From Silurus meridionalis (lineage: Eukaryota > Chordata > Actinopteri > Siluriformes > Siluridae): a DNA stretch of 64,000 nt. This document shows, piece by piece, positions 56,690 through 64,000 of this stretch. A program made the position numbers and the translations under genes. The notes under the pieces were generated by a model that was given only the letters and a program-made list of their open reading frames with translations, was not told the DNA's origin and did not search any database. The stretch lies in assembly GCF_014805685.1 (NCBI RefSeq), contig NC_060892.1, forward strand, positions 4,152,490 through 4,216,489. Direction: 5' to 3'. Each line of letters begins with the position of its first letter. The stretch's first letter is position 1.

Positions 56690-57440
56690 TTGAATTCAAT
56701 TGTTTTGTACTGTGTTGTATTCTATCATGTAGTAATAAATTGTATTGCTATGTACAGTTCTATTGTATTGTGTATATTGGATTCTGTTGTATTGTATTGT
56801 GCTTCACAGTATTGTGTTGTGTTGGATTTCATCGAATTGTGTAATAATGTGTCGTGTTGTATTTAATCAAATTGTTGTACTGTATTGTATTGTTTGTATC
56901 ATATTGTGTTGTATTGTATTGAATTATATTGTGTTTTACTGTGTTGTATTGTCATGTAGTATTATAATGTATTGATGTGTATTCTTTTGCATTATGTTCA
57001 ATTGTACTGATTTGTGATGCGTTCAAATTTTATTGTGTTGTATTGCGCTAAATTGTGTTGCACTCTGGTTGTAATCTATTTTGTTTTGCATTCTGTTGTA
57101 TAGAAAAGTGTTGTGTTTTGTTGTAATGTGCTGTGTTATTTTATGGTACGGTGTAATGTATTATGTTGCATTGTATTCTGTTGTATCATATTGTGTTGCA
57201 CTCTATTGTATTGTGTTGTAATGCATTGTGTCGTATTGTGCTGTATTGTGTTGTATTATGGTGTATTGCGTTGCATTGTGTTTTTTTTTGTGTTGCATTG
57301 TTCTGTTGTTTTGTGCTGTGATGTATTTTATTGAATTTGTTAGTAATCTATTGTAATGTGTGTTTTGTTTTAGTGTTGCATTATGTTTTGTTGATTTCTA
57401 TTTGGTTTTGTTGTATTGTATTGTGTTTGTATTGTATTGC
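56690..57440. repeat. Degenerate GTATT/GTTGT satellite-like tract
   Basis: About 750 bp of mixed TTGTATTGTGTTG-type pentamer units without strict period. It gives Cys/Val-rich spurious frames. Confidence 0.85.
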
Positions 57441-57639
57441 ATCTCACCCACTATTATCTTCTGACCTTCTCTCCATTGGTTTTCTCCTCCTCCTTTTTCG
57501 GAGATAATTTTATAGGTCAGTTCAGTTATTTTTGTATATAAAGACTTTCCATTATCTTTTTGTTTCTAAGCAACAAATGTGGTAATGTAACAGTACAAAG
57601 ATTTATTTTGACCAAACAAATATATAAATGTACAGATGT

Positions 57640-58240
57640 TTAACTTTATTTTCAGTGAAAAATTCTTCATTTGCATGATGAACAGCTTCACACACTCTCA
57701 GAATCTGGACAGTAGGTTTCTCCAAATGTTCAGCTGAAATTTTGTAAAACTCGCTAAAAATGATCTTCACTAGTTGAAGATTTCTTTCTTGTAATCCAGT
57801 TCATCCCAGAGCAGTTCAATAAGATTTAGGTGGGCGACTGGGCAGGCCATTCCATGAGACATAACACTCCAGGTGACTGTTTGCTCTCTAAATACTGCTT
57901 ACAGAGCTTGGACGTATGCTTTGTACGCTTCATTGTGATGTTGTTTGGTGAATTCGGTTCCAATAAGCTACAGTCCAGTCCAAATGCATGGTGTTGAAGT
58001 ATGGAATGGGACCCATGTTGGTTCAGGCCTTTCCTTTCACCCGCAATGAGTCTCCAACGTGCAATGCTCCAAAACAACCCCAAACCATTAAGCATTCATC
58101 TCCATGTTTGACTATGGGATGAGACAGTCTGCTAACATCTTCTCTACTGCCTTACACAAGTTCTTCTGTTAGAAGCAATCTGTTCACAATACTAACTTCC
58201 AGTCCAATTTTTGTGTGCTTTTACCATTTATACTTAAATA
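57640..58240 (-). mobile_element. Tc1-D element relic with transposase
   Basis: The minus strand carries Tc1-D transposase sequence similar to 52262-52570. The element ends near gatgaacagcttcacacac on one side; the other border is unclear. Confidence 0.75.
57760..58095 (-). pseudogene. Tc1-D transposase catalytic region
   Basis: An 89-codon minus-strand frame includes LNGLGLFWSIARWRL, KHTSKLCKQYLESKQSPGVL and MEWPAQSPT, then a stop; in a shifted frame NCSGMNW continues the element. The second Asp motif is damaged (NNITMKRTKHT instead of Q-D-N-x-P-K-H-T), so the protein could not be active. Confidence 0.8.
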
Positions 58241-58769
58241 AATACAGGTGTCTCAAAAAACATAAAAAAAATAGATATTTTCAATGATTTGACTATTTAT
58301 CTATAACAATATTCACACAAGTGTAAGTAAATTATTCATGTTTAAAATGATTCATTCGTGAACATGAAGGATTTGCGCTTGTTTTTTTTTTATGTACTGC
58401 CCACTGAAGGTATTGATTTGAGCGAAGAAAATGATTTTTCAGCTAAAAAAAAGACACACACACACACACACACACATACACACACTTTGATCTCAGGGCC
58501 ACAGATTTGAAATTCCAGAGGTGCACTGAGTGTTATGTAAGGTTGCACTAAATTGTGGGTTTGACAGAGACAGTAAGCTTTCTTTCAGATAGCAGTACTG
58601 TAAGTGGAAAACCCGGATCTACCGGTAGCCATTCTGATCTTTTTTTTCAAGTCTGAGAAAGCTTGGTCTGGGTTAAAAGGTCTGACTTTCTTTTGTTTTC
58701 TGTGTTATAACAAAGCTGGGCTGTGGTACTCTAAAAGAAAACCCTGCCAGACATTCTGGAAAGCAGCCA
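58241..58769. other. Unassigned stretch with CA microsatellite
   Basis: CA run at 58453-58485. Nothing else recognised. Confidence 0.4.
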
Positions 58770-59225
58770 AAAATACACTATGGACAAAAGTTTTGGGACA
58801 CCTGACTTTCCCAAGCCATATGTGGTTCTTTCTGAAACTGTAGGCACAAAATTGGAGGCAAACAATTGTACAGTTTTTCACTGGATGCCGTAGCATTCAA
58901 TTTTCCTTCACTTGAACTAGGAGACCCAAACCTGTCCCAGCATGACTAAGCCAGCTCAATGAAGATTTGCTGTACATGGGTTGGAGTGGAAGATCTCCTG
59001 CTATAGAGCTCTGACCTCAACCCTATTGAACACCTTTGGGATGAATTTAAATGCCTCTTCACCTCGCCTACATTAGCGCCAGAGTTTACTAAGATATTTA
59101 TGGCTGAATCAACACAAATCTTCACACGCTCACGCCAACATCTACTGGAACATCTCCCCAGAAGATCAGAGCTTATAGAGACTAAATGTTAAATGAGATG
59201 TTAAAAAGCACATACCAATCTAATT
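58770..59225 (+). mobile_element. Tc1-A element, near full length
   Basis: Left end tacactatggacaaaagttt, then tgggacacctgactttccc, cccagcatgactaagccag, ggttggagtggaagatctcc and ggaacatctccccagaagat. The right terminal inverted repeat is eroded. Confidence 0.85.
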
Positions 59226-60524
59226 CATTAGTGCTCTATAGGTAACAAAGTTTATTCAAGGATTGTCTGACAAGCAAAAACTATGTTTCCTTCAAATTTT
59301 GACACGCTTTTCTTAATTTTATGAGCGTGTCTACACTTTATGGAAATATCATGTTAGGAAAATAACAAGCCAGTTTACCAAATGCAGCTGTAAAACTATT
59401 TTTTTTTTAATAGCTAGCCTGCTAGCTAAGAATGACTCAGTGATTATTTCAGTAAGAGTAAACAGGGCTCCTGATGAGGTAGTGATAGAAAATTACCTCA
59501 GGTAATTAAAAAAAAAAAAAAAAAAAAAAGGTAATAGTATCAGGTAATAAATCTAGAAAATCTCATTTTTTATTTTGTTAAATGAAATACAAATAAAATC
59601 ATACAACAGACAATCAGTCTGCTGACAACCTGCTTTCTATGCATGAAGGTGACCAGAATTATAAAATTCTAACAATTACAAAATGACAAAATGTCAGACG
59701 TTAAGCATGTGAAACATTATCTCGGAATGGCACACACTGAAAAAGTTGTTTTCTTAAAATAAATTGGATTTATTTACAAAAAAAATTAACCAAGCATCAA
59801 ATCTTTATGAAGAATTGATGATTGTAATCAATTAGAAATGTATAATTAGCTCAGAAAATGTTTTATTCCTTTTCTAGTTATGGGAACTACAGTATGTCTA
59901 GCTCCATACTGTAAATCTGCCCTAATGTTGGGGGTCTTCCTGATTTTTTATTAAACACCGTGACTGTACTCAATGCCACAGACAGCTAGAGATACGGCAC
60001 GAACAGAGCCATTTCATTCTGACAAGACAAGAATATAAAAAGCTATACCAGTCCCATACTAATGTTTTCATCATACAGTGAGTTACAGGAAAATTGGATT
60101 TGAACAAGTGGGATGTGCAGTCGACTACTTTCAAATGGCTTTTAGACATTTGTGTTTATAAGAAATGTTGCTGTGTGTAAATGCATTAGCGCACACTTTA
60201 GCATTCTGAGGACGTGTGGCTCTAACGGATCCTTTTTGCAACAGTCAAAAAAGGCCTGTGAGTATTTAGAAGCATTACTCGAAATCCTGTTTCACTGCAA
60301 ATGTGAGGCCCAAGGTCTTCTGGAAAAAATAGCATTTCTGCTGTGTGACATCGATCTTAGTATTTTAATGTTTTTTTAGGGGCCCAAGCACAGATTTCGC
60401 GAATGCAGTCTGTTGTTGGCAACCTTTTTATCTTTTTCTTCTTCCTCTCCTCCTTTTCACCTCACTTCTTCTTTGGTACACTGATTTAAATTTTATGAAT
60501 GCATCATGGTGTCATGGTATCATG
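59226..60524. other. Unassigned; one domain-free open frame
   Basis: A long A run at 59508-59529. The interval 60060-60380 has a 75-codon frame with several Cys but no recognised domain, and is otherwise repeat-free. Confidence 0.3.
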
Positions 60525-60690
60525 ATGTATAAAATATAAAAAAAACCTAGTAAAATAAAACAATAAATAAAGATAGACATTACCTATACAGTTTGTGCAG
60601 GGAATGTAAAGTGAGGCAGTGCAATGATAATTCTTTCAGAATAAGTGCAGGGTTGCCATAAAATGGTCCTCTTTGATTGTGTTTATTAAG
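60525..60690 (-). repeat. R2 repeat, copy 2
   Basis: acagtttgtgcagggaatg, gaggcagtgcaatgat and agtgcagggttg match 33690-33790. The opening segment is lost. Confidence 0.55.
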
Positions 60691-61616
60691 GCTATGAATT
60701 TTTAACCACGAGTCTAAAATTTACCTGCCAGGAATTTCTGGATTTCCTGGGTCAATGAACTCTTCAAAACAAATTAGATTTTCCTCCTATATCAAAATAC
60801 TTTTCTTCTACTTCTCTTGCAAATCAAGATAAAAATAAACATTATTGGCCAAGTAGTAATTTTTTTTCCAGTTTTGAGCAAACCCACTGTGCATAGTTCC
60901 ACATAGAGCCACTGCACAATGTAGGGGAAATAGAGGGAATGCTGTAGTAAAAGGTCTAGTACAGTTTGAGGTTGCCATCCAGTCATTATCAAATTTGGCT
61001 TTCATACAATTTGGCTTTTCACAAATTTTCCAGTCATTATCAAATTTGGCAGACAGTGTCAGTTTCCTGACACTGTCTGTGGTAAAAAAACTTAAATGAG
61101 CAAATCTACAAATCATTTTGAAATTCCTATGTGTAAAGCTCACGTGACAATTGTGGCTTGACGATTATTCTGGATGAAAGTAATGTTAAAATGAAAAATA
61201 AAAATGCTTTTGTTCAACATGCAGCCCGTTTTCAGTTTTTATATTGGTTTGAGTTTGTCCTACACAACCCTCAACCAATGTTTTTTTGTGTGTTATTGTA
61301 TGTTTTATTTGTTGTTTGTTAGTTAGTTTAATTACAGGCTATGCAAAACCAAATCAAATACCAGACTATAACAATTCAGCAAACAGATATAATTTAGTCA
61401 TTGGAAAAAAATGAGAAATTTCTATCACAGATCTTAAATATGCAAATGCATGAGAAGGCTTTTCAGTAAGACTCAACAGGGTATATAAATGACATGCCAA
61501 TGACATCACATGGGCGGAGAACAGATTAGACGAGAAAGAAATGACATGAGTTGACCAAGGCATAAAGCTATATTTTTTTTTATTTCACTTTCTGAACCAC
61601 GCCATATGCTGATGTA
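60691..61616. other. Unassigned stretch with duplicated motif and hairpin
   Basis: The 21-bp motif ccagtcattatcaaatttgg(c) occurs at 60979 and 61030. A 13-bp perfect hairpin is at 61050-61079. Otherwise nothing recognised. Confidence 0.4.
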
Positions 61617-62024
61617 GGGTGTTTTCACATATAGTTCGTTTTAAAAGAACCAAACCCCGTTTACTTAAAGTTAACCAGAAACTGATCATGTGACCTCAGT
61701 CCCTTTTATGTTCACAATATAAAAGACTTAAAACAGAACCCAGTTCTCTTTTAGGTCCTCTTTAGTATTGAAGTGATCTCAGACCCTTTCGTGATCACAC
61801 CTCAACCTCATAAGAAGGTTGAGAACTCAGAACCCAGAATTCTGTGAAGCAATGGATTTTGGGTATTCAAAATGGCCTTTTTACATGTTGTCATCACATA
61901 GCTGTGGTACATTTTTAAGCAGAAGACAAGAAGAGAAAGTGTGAGACAAATCATAACTAAGTTATAGTTAGTGCTGTTCTGTTGTAGCCCCTTTCCTTCA
62001 GTTTTTAAAAAACTAGAAGAAATA

Positions 62025-62125
62025 CTATGTTTTATGTATAGTTGGCGTTTAATGCCATCCTCTTTCCAAATATCAATAAGTGCACAGCTTTCTTCATAAG
62101 ACCACACGACTCCGCGACCTGCCAT
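62025..62125 (-). pseudogene. Myb/SANT-like DNA-binding protein, N-terminal exon remnant
   Basis: From ATG at 62125 the frame reads MAGRGVVWSYEESCALIDIW followed by KEDGIKRQL. W-S-x-x-E-x-x-x-L-I-x-I-W is the first helix of Myb/SANT-like (trihelix) domains used by Harbinger-type elements and some host factors. After about 30 residues similarity stops, although the frame stays open to 61808. Probably an exon end or a deletion border. Confidence 0.6.
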
Positions 62126-62264
62126 GTCGAAAGGTTTTGTGTTTCAGCAGTGACGGGACACGGCTGCAGGTATATCAAGCCTCCTGCGACATTTGGCGAA
62201 GCGAAACGCAAAGCGGACCGGGACCTCATTGCTTTCACATGTCACAAACAAATCGAACCACAAA

Positions 62265-62310
62265 CGAACCGTACTCAGACCACCTCCGGAGGTGGTCTGA
62301 GTACGGTTCG
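62265..62310. repeat. Perfect 46-bp palindrome
   Basis: The two 23-bp arms (starting cgaaccgtactcagaccacc and ending gtctgagtacggttcg) are exact reverse complements with no spacer. It lies inside the Harbinger-like element, about 110 bp from its end. Confidence 0.97.
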
Positions 62311-62420
62311 CTTCTGAGTCCTTTTAAGGGGTCTGAGATCACTTGGTTTGTTCACATATACACACTGATCCGCTCCAAGAGCGTTTGGAGGGCTCAAACG
62401 AACTAGGTGTGAAAACACCC

Positions 62421-63434
62421 GAAGCATATTATGACAAATGAACCAAAAATTTGCTATAATTAAAGAAAAGCCTTCAGACTTCTCCTTCTTCTCCTTCTCC
62501 TCCATTAGACTAGACTGATACACCTACCAACCAAAATGCGAATGCTTTGATTCATTAATTTAATTGATTGTGTACAAGTGTATGCTGTTTCCTACATTAT
62601 CAATTGTTTATGTCAGGTTGATCAAAATATATTATACTGGTTCTCACCTGAATAGGCTCAACCCCCAAAACATCTTGGCATCAGTTCACTGTATAAGTCA
62701 TTGAATGGCAAATGGTTAAACCAGTTTTTAGAATGAGTAAATATTAAATTTCTATTCATCTTTTTTTTTTTCTGTAAATGCGTCTTGAATTGATGAATTG
62801 TGCAGATGAATCTTGAATGTCACTAATGAGGGTGAGTGAACGGTGTCAGATCGACCAATGATCAACTACTTCTCCTATGGTCAAAAGTGAATCTTGTGAA
62901 CCTTCAATTGGCAAAACACACAATTTCAATTTCTGTAAATGGATCATCAAACAGGAAAAGAACAAACACTAATAAAGTGCAGTAAAAGTGTGAATCCTGT
63001 CCGGTTTCTTTCAATCGATATCTCACATACAGTAATGTATAAATATGTGCTGTTAAAATTCAAGGATGCCGTACAGAAGAAATTCAGCCTGGTGCATTTT
63101 CAATCACTGTAATCCAAACTGTAATTTAAATCAGGAAACACTGAAAGCATGTGCCGTCATACTGACAACGTGACTAAACATTTTGTTTGTGAACAATAAC
63201 AAAAGGACTTGTAAGTCTGATGGTAATGAGATGTTTATTGACACAAATACTTACTTCTGAGAAATGAACTAAGGATTTTGAGAAAAGTACAGGCTTTTGC
63301 AGGAAATCCAATGTGTTTGTACGAATTGTTTTAAGAAATGCACGCAATAATTTGCAAATATTAAGAACGATTCAAGAAATGCTCCAAAGCAACTGATAAA
63401 AACTGGATTTTAATGGAAAAATGCCGGATATAAA
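62421..63434. other. Unassigned AT-rich stretch
   Basis: No family or coding sequence recognised. Confidence 0.25.
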
Positions 63435-64000
63435 ATGCATTCATTATTTTGTTTTTGCGTGCACAGGTCTACTTTCAAAACAAAAGCAGAGGACTTTCTT
63501 TGCACAATGATGGATGGATACGATTTCCCCCGTAGTGAAAGATCAGGGGTGGAATGGAATCAAGTGCTCAGCCGAAATGGTGTGACATTTCAGAAAAGGC
63601 ATGTAACCGAGGTGTTTTTTCTTTTTTTTTCTAAATTCTGATTTCATCCTTGGGCACGTTTCCAGCTTCTCCTTGTCTATGTGGTGTGTTTAAAGCACAG
63701 CACGGATTCCAGACATGTCCTTGCATGAATTAGTGCTGTTCAGGTTTATGCGTGGCCACTCCGGGTCAGAGTGGGTCTCAAACGGGTCCTGGACGCTTCC
63801 CTTTAGTGAAACGGCTCTTCCATTAACTCCTTATTGATATTCCGGTGAGGGCCTTTTAACTCGTACGCTGGAGATGATGAATCTATCTGGAAAGTCGTGG
63901 AGAGGCATAAACCGTGCTGTTGTCCTTGATTTTCTGGACTCTGTACAGTTTAATTAGCCCTGATCGGCGAGACGCGGCACATGAATAAAAATGACCGGGG
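63435..64000. other. Repeat-poor stretch to the window end; candidate regulatory sequence
   Basis: An open frame at 63435-63641 starts after a splice-acceptor-like tgtttttgcgtgcacag but shows no known domain and no clear donor. 63620-64000 is GC-richer and repeat-free. Confidence 0.3.

Larger units (their letters stand above)
61617..62420 (-). mobile_element. Probable PIF/Harbinger-like element with Myb-like exon
   Basis: Termini GGGTGTTTTCACATATAGTT and, in reverse, GGGTGTTTTCACACCTAGTT (23 of the first 25 positions agree). A second inverted pair, aagtgatctcagaccc, lies at 61771-61786 and 62329-62344. The minus strand encodes a Myb/SANT-like start (separate entry), as in the DNA-binding protein of Harbinger-type elements. 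804 bp; the transposase is missing and no target duplication is evident, so the superfamily is an inference. Confidence 0.65.

Noticed and set aside
56745..57334. Cys/Val-rich open frames that look like membrane peptides
   Set aside because: Translation of the GTATT-type tract.
61050..61079. Hairpin as a transcription terminator
   Set aside because: Bacterial-type terminators do not apply to a fish genome, and no T run follows.
63435..63641. Possible host exon (68 codons) after an acceptor-like site
   Set aside because: No recognised domain, no convincing donor site and a frame ending in low-complexity Phe. Kept only as an edge note.

Overview
This 64-kb window looks like fish nuclear DNA. 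It is AT-rich and full of simple repeats, and it carries dense layers of Tc1/mariner, hAT, L2-type LINE, RTE-type LINE, DIRS-type and tRNA-derived SINE copies that are characteristic of teleosts. The mix of L2 tails, a very abundant Tc1-derived deletion element and tRNA-derived SINEs would fit a catfish or another otophysan, but the sequence alone does not prove that. I found no convincing host protein-coding exon, rRNA or intact tRNA gene. The window reads as a gene desert or a very large intron, and every coding trace I can recognise belongs to a transposable element and is broken.

Labels used below. Tc1-A: short Tc1-like elements whose ends resemble CACTATATGGACAAAAGT and which keep a fragment of transposase-derived sequence (the commonest repeat here). 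Tc1-B, Tc1-C and Tc1-D: three other Tc1-like lineages. L2-1: L2 LINE 3' ends with a TTGAC-type tail. L2-2: L2-like 3' ends with a TTGAATTGAA-type tail. SINE: tRNA-derived element with A-box-like and B-box-like motifs in its head. R1 and R2: repeats present twice that I could not assign. TIR-G: a DNA transposon family with GGGTTGTCAA ends.

Layout. 1-12 kb: a mariner relic inside a Tc1-A copy, several L2 tails, an RTE fragment, a SINE inside a Tc1-A copy, and a cluster of microsatellites next to element ends. 12-24 kb: Tc1-B, Tc1-C and hAT elements (one hAT keeps a recognisable transposase C-terminus), a LINE relic blown up by a 29-bp minisatellite, and a deleted DIRS copy on the minus strand. 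24-31.6 kb: the best preserved L2 (reverse transcriptase plus tail) inside an older repeat, then a Tc1-C element split by an 8-bp-duplicating hAT. 32-40 kb: SINEs, a full-length Tc1-A, a second, longer DIRS deletion derivative interrupted by an L2 tail, and another L2 reverse transcriptase relic. 40-50 kb: mostly simple repeats, including two long polypurine tracts, and repeat-poor unique sequence. 50-58 kb: a three-layer nest (L2-1 in hAT in L2-2), two Tc1-D transposase relics, an LTR-like block with tandem repeats, a TIR-G element split by Tc1-A, and a degenerate GTATT-type tract. 58-64 kb: one more Tc1-A, a probable Harbinger-like element with a Myb-like exon and a perfect 46-bp palindrome, then unique sequence.

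Several repeat-poor, compositionally balanced stretches (near 1.0-1.5, 8.2-9.0, 12.4-12.9, 32.3-32.8, 41.7-42.3, 44.1-44.5, 45.5-45.9 and 63.6-64 kb) are the best candidates for host regulatory sequence. That is inference and needs cross-species alignment.
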